Shown here: positions 6,556 through 15,427 of the stretch, in pieces
Layout: each line of letters begins with the position of its first letter
Numbering within the stretch: position 1 is the stretch's first letter
Origin: Fumia xinanensis
GTDB taxonomy: Bacteria; Bacillota; Clostridia; Oscillospirales; Ruminococcaceae
Length of the DNA stretch: 64,000 bases
Direction: 5' to 3'
Assembly: GCF_014384905.1 (NCBI RefSeq)
Contig: NZ_JACRSV010000002.1
Location: forward strand, 248,001 to 312,000
Notes under the pieces: generated by a model
The model's input: only the letters and a program-made list of their open reading frames with translations
Database searches by the model: none
What the model was told of the DNA's origin: nothing
Position numbers and translations under genes: made by a program

Positions 6556-8781
6556 ATGGCAGGTAACATCACTAAGAAAATGAAAATTCGGCTGATTGTC
6601 ATTATCAGTTTTATTGCGCTGGCGTTGGGTTGGGTAATTGCAAACCTGGCATACCGTTCGCTGGTCACCGGGCAGGACCTGAAGGTCAAGGCTTCGGAAC
6701 AGCAGCTGAGCGACATCACCATTCCCGCCAACCGCGGGACGATCTACGACACCAATATGAACGTGCTGGCCCAAAGCGCCACCGTCTGGAATGTGCAGCT
6801 CTCCCCGTTGGAAATCAACAAGTACCAGGATGAGGCGCAGCGGGACGAAATGGTCAGCGATCTTTCGACGCTCCTCGAGCTGGAGCCGGAAGACGTGCGC
6901 AAACGGCTGGAAAACACCAACAGCCAGTACGAGATCATCAAGCGCAAAATCGAAAAACCGGTGGCCGATGAGATCACAAAGCTCAAAAAGGACAAAGGCT
7001 ACAAAGGCATCTATCTGGAAGTGGACACCAAACGGTACTATCCTTACGAAAATTTAGCTTCCACTGTTATCGGCTTTACAAACTCCGATAACCAGGGTGC
7101 ATATGGCCTGGAAGCGAAATATAACTCGGTGCTTTCCGGCACCCCGGGCAGAAAAATTTCGGCGAAAAACGCTCTCGGCGAGACGCTGCCCACCTCTTAT
7201 GAGAAAATCTATCCCGCCCAGCAGGGAAACAGCATCGTCACCACCATCGACCAGGTAATTCAGCACTTTATCGAGAAATCCCTGGACAATGCCGTGACCC
7301 AGTACGCTCCTGACCAGGGCGCCGCCATTATCGTCATGGATGTGAACACCGGGGCGATCCTCGGCATGACTTCCAAACCCGACTTCGATTTGAACGCCCC
7401 TTACGAAATTACCAGCGAGAAGCTCCAGGCCCAGATCGACGCCGCTTCCACCGAAGAGGAAAGGAAGGAAGCGACAAAGGACGCCTGGGAGATGCAGTGG
7501 CGGAACAAGACCATCACTGATACCTATGAGCCCGGTTCGGTTTTCAAAACCGTCACCGCCTCGGCGGCGCTGGAAGAGGGAACCGCTAACCTCAACTCCA
7601 CCTACCACTGCACCGGCTCTGTCACCTTTCCGGGGCTTCCCAAACCCATCCACTGCCACAAGCATGGCGGCCACGGTACGCTTGATTTTACCGGCGCGCT
7701 GGTAAATTCCTGCAACCCGGCCTTTATCGCCATTGGCCAGAGCCTGGGGGCGGAGAAATTCTTTAAGTACTATGAGGGCTTCGGCCTCACCGAAAAAACC
7801 GGTATCGACCTGCCGGCGGAGAACAAAGGCTCCTATTACGACGCCTCCATGTCTCCCATCAGCTTGGCTTCCTGCTCCTTCGGACAGTCCAATACCGTCA
7901 CTCCTTTGCAGATGATGACGGCGGCGGTGGCCTCCATCAACGGCGGAAAGCTTTTACAGCCGCATATCGTCAGCAAAGTGGTCGATAATAACGGTAATAC
8001 CGTGAAAGAAATTGGCGCGGAAGTCCGGCGGCAAGTAATCTCTGAAGAGACCTCCGCCATTATGAGAAACGCACTGGAACAGGTGGTTTCGGCAAACGGC
8101 GGCACCAACGCCTATGTCAAGGGCTACCGCATCGGCGGAAAATCCGGCACCGCCCAGAAACTCACCGACTCCACAAACTCCAAATACGTCTTTTCCTATT
8201 TCGTTTTTGCCCCCGCCGACGACCCTCAGGTCGCCGCCCTCGTCATGGTGGATGAACCCACAGAGGGCCAGCGGGATTACGCAAACGTCGTCGTCGGCCC
8301 CCTGGCCGCGGCGGTTATGAAGGATGTTCTGCCCTACCTGGGGATTGCTCCGCAGTACTCTGAAGAAGAGCTGGCCGACCAGGAAGCTACCATCCCCACC
8401 GGCATGATCGGTATGGACCCCTTTTCAGCGGAAAGTAAGCTGAGAATTCAGGGCCTGAACGGCAAGATTGTCGGAAACGGAAAATCCGTTGTATCGGTCT
8501 TCCCCAACCAGGGAACCAAAATTCCCCGTGAGGGAACAGTTATCCTCTACACCGAGGAAAACGCTGAGCAGACTGTCACCGTGCCATCGGTCGTGGGTAT
8601 GACGCCCACCCAGGCAAACCAAGTCCTCACCAATTCCGGCCTGAACATCCGCATCACCGGAGGCGCCGCCAATAACAAGCGGGCCCAGGTTTCCGCCCAG
8701 AGCGTGGAAAGCGGCTCCACGGTGCCCAAGGGGACCATTGTGGAAGTCCAGTGCCTCATCACCGGAGAAGACGGCGAATAG
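6556..8781 (+). CDS. Septal/sporulation class B penicillin-binding protein with two PASTA domains (FtsI/SpoVD type)
   Basis: Transpeptidase that cross-links peptidoglycan at the septum. A 741-residue protein with one N-terminal membrane anchor (about 10-30), a PBP dimerisation domain (SDITIPANRGTIYDTNMNVL), a transpeptidase domain with S328-V-F-K331, S385-C-N387 and K529-S-G-T, and two C-terminal PASTA domains (about 613-665 and 672-735, the latter starting VTVPSVVGM). PASTA tails occur in Bacillus PBP2B and SpoVD. Position between ftsL and murE fits the vegetative septal PBP; SpoVD is the alternative, since spoVD sits in the same cluster in Bacillus. GGGAGG lies 8 bases before the ATG. Confidence 0.93.
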   Translation: MAGNITKKMKIRLIVIISFIALALGWVIANLAYRSLVTGQDLKVKASEQQLSDITIPANRGTIYDTNMNVLAQSATVWNVQLSPLEINKYQDEAQRDEMVSDLSTLLELEPEDVRKRLENTNSQYEIIKRKIEKPVADEITKLKKDKGYKGIYLEVDTKRYYPYENLASTVIGFTNSDNQGAYGLEAKYNSVLSGTPGRKISAKNALGETLPTSYEKIYPAQQGNSIVTTIDQVIQHFIEKSLDNAVTQYAPDQGAAIIVMDVNTGAILGMTSKPDFDLNAPYEITSEKLQAQIDAASTEEERKEATKDAWEMQWRNKTITDTYEPGSVFKTVTASAALEEGTANLNSTYHCTGSVTFPGLPKPIHCHKHGGHGTLDFTGALVNSCNPAFIAIGQSLGAEKFFKYYEGFGLTEKTGIDLPAENKGSYYDASMSPISLASCSFGQSNTVTPLQMMTAAVASINGGKLLQPHIVSKVVDNNGNTVKEIGAEVRRQVISEETSAIMRNALEQVVSANGGTNAYVKGYRIGGKSGTAQKLTDSTNSKYVFSYFVFAPADDPQVAALVMVDEPTEGQRDYANVVVGPLAAAVMKDVLPYLGIAPQYSEEELADQEATIPTGMIGMDPFSAESKLRIQGLNGKIVGNGKSVVSVFPNQGTKIPREGTVILYTEENAEQTVTVPSVVGMTPTQANQVLTNSGLNIRITGGAANNKRAQVSAQSVESGSTVPKGTIVEVQCLITGEDGE

Positions 8782-8879
8782 GAAAACACCGCTTTGACGG
8801 TGAAAATAAAACGGCGATTTCATGAGAGCGTGAAATTCCCGTCACTCTGCGGGGAACCGCTTGAGAGGAGAAACTGAGT

Positions 8880-10316
8880 ATGCTGTTATCAGCTTTGTTA
8901 GACGAGGTGCAGGTGCTGTCCGACTATGAGGACCGCGACGTGGGCACCGTCGTCAACGATTCGAGAAATATAAAGCCGGGGGACGTATTTGTCTGTATCA
9001 ACGGCGCTGCCGCCGACGGGCATACGTTTGCGGACGCGGCCCTTCAAAAAGGGGCCTCCGCCATTGTATGCGAACGGGACCTTGGCCTGAAAGAGCAGAT
9101 TCTCGTCCCGGACACCCATCTGGCTTACTCCAAAATGGCGGCCAATTATTATGGAAATCCTTCTAAAAAGCTGCGCCTCATCGGTGTCACCGGCACCAAC
9201 GGCAAAACGACGACCACCAAACTCATCAAAAGTGTCCTCACCGGCATCGGCAAAAAGGTGGGGCTCATCGGCTCCATCCAAAACGAAATCGGCGACGAAG
9301 TGGTCCATGCTGAGCAAACCACTCCCGATGCCATGGAGCTGGAGGGCCTCTACGCCCGGATGGCGGACGCCGGCTGTGAGTTCTGCGTCATGGAGGTATC
9401 TTCCCACGCGCTGGATCAGCGGCGCATCGGCGACAGCCACTACGAAGTGGCGGTGTTTACAAACCTCACTCAGGATCACTTGGACTATCACAAAACCATG
9501 GAGAATTACTTTGAGGCAAAGGCAAAACTTTTCGACATCTGCGACAGCGCGGTCATCAATTATGACGACCCTTACGGACAGAGGCTTTTAAAGACCGTTT
9601 CCTGCCCGATGAGCACCGTTTCCATGGAATCACAGGACGCCGATCTCCACGCTTCAGACGTCGTTTACCATCCCGATGGGGTGGAGTACCGGTTCGACTA
9701 TCAGGGCGTCGTGAGCAAGGTGAGCTTCGGGATGCCCGGCATCTTTTCGGTGAAGAATTCTCTCACGGCAATCGCCGTCTGCCTGCGTTTGGGCATCTGC
9801 ATCGAAAAAGCAGTGGATGGCATCAACATGGCCCAGGGTGTCCGCGGACGGAGCGAAATCGTCCCCACCGGACGGGATTTCACCGTCATCTGCGACCACG
9901 CCCACACCCCTGATGGACTTGAAAACATTCTGTCCGCCCTGAAACAGACCACCCGCGGCCGGCTGATCGCCCTTTTCGGATGCGGCGGCGACCGGGACCG
10001 CTTAAAACGTCCCCTCATGGCCAAATCGTCGGCAAAATTTGCCGACATGCTCATCGTCACGTCGGATAACCCCCGTACCGAGGACCCGAAAGCCATCATC
10101 GACGACATCTTGCCCGGCCTTGACGGCCTCGATATCCCCTATGAGGTCATCGTCAACCGGAAGGAAGCCATTTTTTACGCGGTACAGAACGCCCGACCTT
10201 GCGACACCATCGTCCTAGCGGGAAAGGGCCACGAAGACTATCAGATCATCGGGCACGAAAAGCACCATTTTGACGAACGGGAAATCGTGGCGGAGGCCCT
10301 AAAAACCCTCTCATAA
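8880..10316 (+). CDS. murE: UDP-MurNAc-tripeptide synthetase MurE (meso-diaminopimelate adding)
   Basis: Cytoplasmic Mur ligase adding the third stem residue to UDP-MurNAc-L-Ala-D-Glu. The 478-residue protein has an N-terminal UDP-binding domain, the ATP loop GTNGKTTT (about 105-112), EVSSHALDQRR, and the C-terminal D396-N-P-R399 motif, which in characterised MurE enzymes selects meso-diaminopimelate rather than lysine. GAGAGGAG lies upstream of ATG. A terminator-like hairpin follows and the next gene, mraY, has its own leader. murF and murD, which often accompany murE, are not in the window. Confidence 0.96.
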   Translation: MLLSALLDEVQVLSDYEDRDVGTVVNDSRNIKPGDVFVCINGAAADGHTFADAALQKGASAIVCERDLGLKEQILVPDTHLAYSKMAANYYGNPSKKLRLIGVTGTNGKTTTTKLIKSVLTGIGKKVGLIGSIQNEIGDEVVHAEQTTPDAMELEGLYARMADAGCEFCVMEVSSHALDQRRIGDSHYEVAVFTNLTQDHLDYHKTMENYFEAKAKLFDICDSAVINYDDPYGQRLLKTVSCPMSTVSMESQDADLHASDVVYHPDGVEYRFDYQGVVSKVSFGMPGIFSVKNSLTAIAVCLRLGICIEKAVDGINMAQGVRGRSEIVPTGRDFTVICDHAHTPDGLENILSALKQTTRGRLIALFGCGGDRDRLKRPLMAKSSAKFADMLIVTSDNPRTEDPKAIIDDILPGLDGLDIPYEVIVNRKEAIFYAVQNARPCDTIVLAGKGHEDYQIIGHEKHHFDEREIVAEALKTLS

Positions 10317-10324
10317 GAGATATA

Positions 10325-10365
10325 CCACCGGGGGAAGAAAATCCCTCGTTCCGGGTGGCTTTTTT
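10325..10365 (+). terminator. Terminator after murE
   Basis: Stem CCACC / GGTGG extended by further G-C and G-T pairs, followed by TTTTTT at 10360-10365, starting 8 bases after the murE stop. It suggests that mraY is transcribed separately. Confidence 0.6.
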
Positions 10366-10372
10366 GCCGCCT

Positions 10373-10576
10373 TTGACACTGACAGCTTGGGGAAGACGGT
10401 ATAATTGAAACAGATGTCCGCCCCTTTCGGCGGCGGGTTCCAAAGGAGTCTTTCAGCAGAGGATATGATCCTCCGCTGAAATCCGAGGGCGAACGCCCCT
10501 GCCGCTTGTTACATGACGGGGCGCCTTCGCTGAAAAAACCTCTTCCGCTGCAAACTGGAAACAAGGAGATTCAAAC
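10373..10576 (+). promoter_or_regulatory. Putative promoter and structured leader upstream of mraY
   Basis: TATAAT at 10400-10405 is preceded by TTGACA at 10373-10378, but the 21-base spacing is longer than usual, so the -35 assignment is uncertain. The roughly 165-base leader contains a strong hairpin: TTTCAGC/GCTGAAA (10451-10457 with 10475-10481) and GAGGAT/ATCCTC around an ATG loop. A second GCTGAAA at 10529-10535 could compete for the same 5' strand. A GC-rich hairpin (GGGCG/CGCCC) lies between them. No known riboswitch class was recognised. Confidence 0.5.
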
Positions 10577-11602
10577 ATGGAGAGTATCAGCTGCGTTGCG
10601 GCGGCGTTTATCGCGTTTGCGGTCAGCGCTGTAATGGGAAAATTTTTGATCCCTTTTCTGCGGAAAATCAAATTTGGGCAGACCATTAAGGAAATCGGCC
10701 CCACTTGGCACAAAAATAAGCAGGGAACGCCTACCATGGGCGGGTTCCTGTTCGCAGGCGGCGCCTTTGCGGGCGTCATCGTCGGATTCATCGTGCTGGC
10801 GGCCACCGTGGATCACACCATCCACCTGACGGCGGTGAACAACGCTCGGCTGTTCGGCGGATTGGGGTTGGCTCTGGCGTTTGGGTTCATCGGTTTTTTA
10901 GACGACTACATCAAAGTGGTGAAAAAGCAGAACCTGGGCCTCAACGCCCGACAGAAAGTGATTTTGCAGCTGATCGTCTGCATCGCTTATCTGGCAACCT
11001 TGTATCTGGCGGGCGATACCTCCACCATCGTTATGTTCCCTTTTATCGGAGCAGTAGACTTGAGCTGGTTTTACTACCCGCTGGCGATTTTGGTGATCAT
11101 CTTCGGGGTCAACGCCGTCAACTTGACCGACGGTATCGACGGCCTGGCAGGGTCGGTGACGTTTGTGGTATCGGTGGCCTTTGTCGTCATCTGCGGCATT
11201 CTCAACTTGGTCGGAATGAGCATTTTCGCCTCCGCGCTGGCTGGTGGGCTTCTGGGATTTCTCATCTACAACTTTCATCCGGCGAAGGTCTTTATGGGAG
11301 ACACTGGCTCAATGTTTCTGGGGGGTGCTGTCATCGCGCTGGCAGTTGGAACAGCGCGGCCCTTCCTCTTTTTCATCGTCGGCATCATCTACATTGTGGA
11401 AGCCTTGTCGGTCGTGTTGCAGGTCATTAGCTTTAAGACCACCGGCAAGCGGATCTTTAAAATGAGCCCTATCCACCACCATTTTGAAATGAGTGGCTGG
11501 AGCGAGGGCAAAATCGTCGGCGTATTTTCCGGCATTACGCTGTTGTTCTGCATCCTCGGCATTGCCTGGATCACTTTCAGCAGCAGTTTACTCATCGGTT
11601 AA
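10577..11602 (+). CDS. mraY: Phospho-MurNAc-pentapeptide transferase MraY
   Basis: Integral membrane enzyme that moves phospho-MurNAc-pentapeptide to undecaprenyl phosphate, giving lipid I. The 341-residue, polytopic protein carries GPTWHKNKQGTPTMGG, the aspartate pair FLDDYIKV, NAVNLTDGIDGLA and MSPIHHHFEMSGWSE, all MraY signatures. AAGGAG lies 9 bases before ATG. ftsW follows after 26 bases. Confidence 0.97.
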   Translation: MESISCVAAAFIAFAVSAVMGKFLIPFLRKIKFGQTIKEIGPTWHKNKQGTPTMGGFLFAGGAFAGVIVGFIVLAATVDHTIHLTAVNNARLFGGLGLALAFGFIGFLDDYIKVVKKQNLGLNARQKVILQLIVCIAYLATLYLAGDTSTIVMFPFIGAVDLSWFYYPLAILVIIFGVNAVNLTDGIDGLAGSVTFVVSVAFVVICGILNLVGMSIFASALAGGLLGFLIYNFHPAKVFMGDTGSMFLGGAVIALAVGTARPFLFFIVGIIYIVEALSVVLQVISFKTTGKRIFKMSPIHHHFEMSGWSEGKIVGVFSGITLLFCILGIAWITFSSSLLIG

Positions 11603-11628
11603 ACTTTTCCAATAAAGAGGTGGAATGA

Positions 11629-12804
11629 ATGGCTTCGACCGCGGCAAAACGCAATGGAATCAGAACTACAATCCAGAATAAGTCGGAATCCCAGACCGGA
11701 GAAAAGCCAAAACGCGGAAAGATGAATATTTCTTTCTTCTTTTTGGTTATCGTCCTTTTGTCTATCGGCCTTGTCATGGTGTTTTCCGCAAGCTACGCCA
11801 CTTCGTTAAACGAGACGGGCAACAGCCTCACCATCGTTTTGAAGCAGGCGGTGTTTGTGGTAGCCGGCGTGGCTATCATGATTTTCGCTTCGTTTGTGGA
11901 TTATCACATCTACCGCAAATTCAAGTGGGTGATTTACATCGGCGGCCTGGTTCTTATGTGTGTAGCCCTTCTTTTCCCAAACAGTACCGGCGCTAGACGC
12001 TGGATTTGGATTGGCCCCATCAGTTTCCAGCCGTCTGAGATTATGAAATTTGCCTTGACGGTAGCCTGTGCCCACTTGGTGGCTTTAAACTACAAGCAGA
12101 TGAAGAACCCTAAATACGGCTTCTGGCCTTTTGTGATTCTGTTGCTTCCAGTACTCGGCCTCTGCGCCTTGCAGCGTCACTTGTCGGCGTTGATTCTCAT
12201 GGCGGCAATCGCCGGAACCATCATCATCGTCGGCGGCTCCAAAGTCCGCTGGTTTGTAGGGATTGCAGCGGTGGGCGGCCCGTTGGCCCTACTGGCCCTC
12301 AAGCTCATGGGCCACGATTATGTAGGCACCCGGTTTTCCGACTGGCTGGACCCTCTTTCCGGCAATATTCGCGGCACCAAATGGCAGACGGCTCAGTCTC
12401 TGTATGCCATCGGCTCCGGCGGCCTAACCGGTGTGGGACTTGGAAACTCCACCCAAAAGTATCTCTATCTCTCGGAACCGCAAAACGACTTTATTTTCGC
12501 CATCGTCTGCGAAGAACTGGGCTTTTTGGGAGCTATGGTCATCATTCTGCTCTTTGTGCTCTTGATTTACTGCGGCTTCTCCATCGCCATGAAGGCACCG
12601 GATAAATTCGGCTGCATGCTGGTCATCGGCCTGACGGCCCAGATCGGCATTCAGACTTTGCTCAACATCGCGGTTGTTTCCAACGCCATGCCCAACACCG
12701 GTATCAGCCTGCCGTTTTTCAGCGCGGGCGGCACGGCGCTGACCATGCAGCTGGCCCAGATGGGAGTCATTCTGAACGTATCCCGATACTGCCAGCAGAA
12801 CTGA
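11629..12804 (+). CDS. ftsW: SEDS-family lipid II polymerase FtsW (or SpoVE)
   Basis: Membrane glycosyltransferase of the SEDS family that works with the septal PBP. The 391-residue protein has a charged cytoplasmic N-terminus (about 32 residues) and about ten membrane segments; family motifs include GARRWIWIGPISFQPSEIMK, QPSE and the C-terminal NTGISLPFFSAGGTALT. AGAGGTGG lies 5 bases before ATG 11629. Position between mraY and murG indicates the division paralogue; the sporulation paralogue SpoVE occupies this position in Bacillus and cannot be excluded. Confidence 0.92.
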   Translation: MASTAAKRNGIRTTIQNKSESQTGEKPKRGKMNISFFFLVIVLLSIGLVMVFSASYATSLNETGNSLTIVLKQAVFVVAGVAIMIFASFVDYHIYRKFKWVIYIGGLVLMCVALLFPNSTGARRWIWIGPISFQPSEIMKFALTVACAHLVALNYKQMKNPKYGFWPFVILLLPVLGLCALQRHLSALILMAAIAGTIIIVGGSKVRWFVGIAAVGGPLALLALKLMGHDYVGTRFSDWLDPLSGNIRGTKWQTAQSLYAIGSGGLTGVGLGNSTQKYLYLSEPQNDFIFAIVCEELGFLGAMVIILLFVLLIYCGFSIAMKAPDKFGCMLVIGLTAQIGIQTLLNIAVVSNAMPNTGISLPFFSAGGTALTMQLAQMGVILNVSRYCQQN

Positions 12805-12865
12805 CCCGGCAGGGGAGTATCGGATTCAAATTACCGGAATCAATGTTAGAAAGGCTGGTAGGCAG

Positions 12866-13990
12866 ATGAAAATATTGTTAGCAGGGGGCGGAACGGCCGG
12901 TCACATCAACCCCGCCATCTCCATCGCCAATGAAATCAAGGCACGCCGGCCCGACACCGAGTTTTTGTTTGCTGCGGCACCCGGCGGCATGGAAGACACG
13001 CTGGTCCCTAAAGCGGGGTATCCAGTGGCCCACATCCATGTGGCCGGATTTCGCAGAAGCTTTTCTCCCGCCGACATCGCCCACAATCTGAAAGCTGTGT
13101 CCTATCTGGCGACGGCAGGGGTGAAAGCCCGTAAAATTCTAAACGATTTTCAGCCCGATGCAGTTATCGGAACGGGGGGATACCTGAGCGGCCCGGTTCT
13201 TTTAGCAGCTCAGAAAAAGAAGATTCCCACCTTCCTTCACGAGGCCAATGCCTTTCCCGGTGTGACCATCAAAGCCTTGTCCAAGCGGGCCACTGTTATC
13301 ATGCTGGCCTTTCCTGAGGCACAGCAGTACCTGCCCGCCGGAAAACGCTACGAGGTGGTAGGCATCCCCGTCCGACAGTCTTTTGTGACCACAACCAAAA
13401 GAGAAGCAAGAGAAAAGCTGGGCCTGGACGACAACTTTACAATCCTATCTTTCGGCGGGAGCCAAGGTGCGCTTAAGATTAACGAAATCGCAGCCGACAT
13501 CATGCAGTGGCACTGCAAAGACGGGAAAATCAACCATATCCACGGCTACGGCAAGCACGGGCGAGACACCTTCCCAAAGATGCTCAAGGAACGGCATATT
13601 GACCTTTCAAAATATCCCCGCATCCAGGCAAAAGAATATATCGACAATATGAACCTTTATGTGGCTGCGGCGGATATTGTCATCTCCCGGGCGGGCGCCA
13701 GCACCATCATGGAGCTGGAGGTGGCGGGAAAACCGTCCATTTTGGTTCCTTATCCTTATGCCGCTGAAAACCATCAGTACCACAACGCCAGGGTCCTTTC
13801 CGATGCCGATGCCTCTATCCTGGTGGAGGAAAAGGACTACGACCGTGTGAAGCTCCTACAAGAAATCAGAGAGCTTTACGAGCATCCCGAACGGCTGTCG
13901 GAACTTTCTCAGAATGCTTCCAAATTGGCGGTTTTGGACACCACCGAAAAAATTTACAACATTATTATGACAGAACTCGAGAAAAAATGA
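12866..13990 (+). CDS. murG: UDP-GlcNAc:lipid I N-acetylglucosaminyltransferase MurG
   Basis: Peripheral membrane GT-B glycosyltransferase converting lipid I to lipid II. The 374-residue protein starts KILLAGGGTAGHINPA (the first G-loop), has VIGTGGYLSGPVLLAA, HEANAFPG, SFGGSQGA and the UDP-GlcNAc-binding block SRAGASTIMELEVAGKPSILVPYPYA with ENHQ after it. The start codon has GAAAGG upstream. murA follows after a 131-base gap that contains no gene. Confidence 0.97.
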   Translation: MKILLAGGGTAGHINPAISIANEIKARRPDTEFLFAAAPGGMEDTLVPKAGYPVAHIHVAGFRRSFSPADIAHNLKAVSYLATAGVKARKILNDFQPDAVIGTGGYLSGPVLLAAQKKKIPTFLHEANAFPGVTIKALSKRATVIMLAFPEAQQYLPAGKRYEVVGIPVRQSFVTTTKREAREKLGLDDNFTILSFGGSQGALKINEIAADIMQWHCKDGKINHIHGYGKHGRDTFPKMLKERHIDLSKYPRIQAKEYIDNMNLYVAAADIVISRAGASTIMELEVAGKPSILVPYPYAAENHQYHNARVLSDADASILVEEKDYDRVKLLQEIRELYEHPERLSELSQNASKLAVLDTTEKIYNIIMTELEKK

Positions 13991-14121
13991 CCTTTTTTCT
14001 CGGGAATCAAAGTGGACAACCTGTGGCAGACATCGCACTTTTTTATTTCGGGAAGCATAGTATGCCATGTAAAAGAACCAACATTGGCGAAAGCGCGCCG
14101 AAATATGGAAGGAGTGTCGTT

Positions 14122-15378
14122 GTGGAGCGGTTTGTGATATCGGGTGGCATCCCCCTGGAGGGAGAAATCAGCGTCCACGGTGCGAAAAACAGCTCACTGC
14201 CGCTGCTGGCAGCCACCGTTTTATGTAAAAATGAAAGCGTGCTACATAACTGTCCGAACTTATCGGACGTCGACGCCGCTTGTAAAATCCTAAAATACCT
14301 GGGCTGCGGCGTCAAACGGGAAGGCAACACCGTCGCCGTCAATACCAAGGAAATCACCCATTCCGATGTGCCCGACGACCTGATGCGGGAGATGCGCTCT
14401 TCTGTTGTCTTTTTGGGGGCCATTGTCGCACGTCTGGGACGGGCGGAAATTTGTTTTCCCGGCGGGTGCGAACTGGGAGCCCGTCCCATTGACCTGCATT
14501 TGCAGGCTTTGAGAAAACTGGGTATGGAAATTGAGGAAAGCCATGGCAAACTCATCTGTTCCGCCGAACACGGCCTTGTCGGCACATCCATCAATTTGAC
14601 TTTCCCTAGCGTGGGTGCTACTGAAAACATTATGTTGGCAGCCGCATTGGCAGAGGGCGAGACGGTCATCAATAACGCCGCCCAGGAGCCGGAGATCATC
14701 GACCTTGCTAACTTTGTAAACGCCTGCGGCGGAAAGGTCAAAGACGCCGGAAAAAGCCGTATCATCATCGAGGGAGTCAAAGAACTCCACGGCTGCGAAT
14801 ACCGGGTCATTCCCGACCGCATTGTGGCAGCTACCTATCTCTGCTGCGCGGCGGCGACCGGGGGGAACATCCTCGTAAAAGACCTCTGCGCCGACCACAT
14901 CGCCAGTATCCTTCCTTTGATGGAAGAAATGGGCTGCAAGCTGGACATCACACAGGACAGCGTGGCTATTCGGGCGCCGAAACGTTTGAAGGCCCTAAAG
15001 GATGTCCGCACCATGCCCTATCCCGGATTTCCCACCGACGCCCAGGCACCGCTGATGGCGGCGGCGGCAACGGCTAATGGCACCAGCATTTTTGCCGAGA
15101 ACATCTTTGAAAGCCGCTACAAACACGTGGGCGAGCTTTGCCGAATGGGCGCGGACATCAAAATTGCCGGAAAAGTCGCGCTGGTGGAAGGGGTTGACAC
15201 CCTCTACGGCGCAAACGTCCGGGCTACCGATCTCCGCGGCGGAGCGGCTCTCATTATCGCGGGCTTGGGTGCCAAAGGGCGCACCGAAATCTCGGAGATC
15301 AAGCACATCGACCGGGGTTATGAAGAAATTGAAAAAAACCTTTGCCTGTTAGGGGCGGATATCAAGCGGATGCTGTAA
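14122..15378 (+). CDS. murA: UDP-GlcNAc 1-carboxyvinyltransferase MurA
   Basis: First committed enzyme of peptidoglycan synthesis, transferring enolpyruvate to UDP-GlcNAc. GTG 14122 is chosen: AAGGAG lies 7 bases upstream and the product begins ERFVISGGIPLEGEISVHG, as in the family, giving 418 residues, the usual length. K22 (GAKNSSLP) and the catalytic cysteine C116 in FPGGCELGARPIDLH are present, so this form would be expected to be fosfomycin-sensitive (inference from family knowledge). The frame is open upstream to 13987, overlapping the murG stop, but that extension has no family resemblance. Confidence 0.95.
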   Translation: MERFVISGGIPLEGEISVHGAKNSSLPLLAATVLCKNESVLHNCPNLSDVDAACKILKYLGCGVKREGNTVAVNTKEITHSDVPDDLMREMRSSVVFLGAIVARLGRAEICFPGGCELGARPIDLHLQALRKLGMEIEESHGKLICSAEHGLVGTSINLTFPSVGATENIMLAAALAEGETVINNAAQEPEIIDLANFVNACGGKVKDAGKSRIIIEGVKELHGCEYRVIPDRIVAATYLCCAAATGGNILVKDLCADHIASILPLMEEMGCKLDITQDSVAIRAPKRLKALKDVRTMPYPGFPTDAQAPLMAAAATANGTSIFAENIFESRYKHVGELCRMGADIKIAGKVALVEGVDTLYGANVRATDLRGGAALIIAGLGAKGRTEISEIKHIDRGYEEIEKNLCLLGADIKRML

Positions 15379-15427
15379 AAAGAGGCTTTTTCAGCGGGAA
15401 GTAAAAGATGGAAAGGATGTGAACCCT

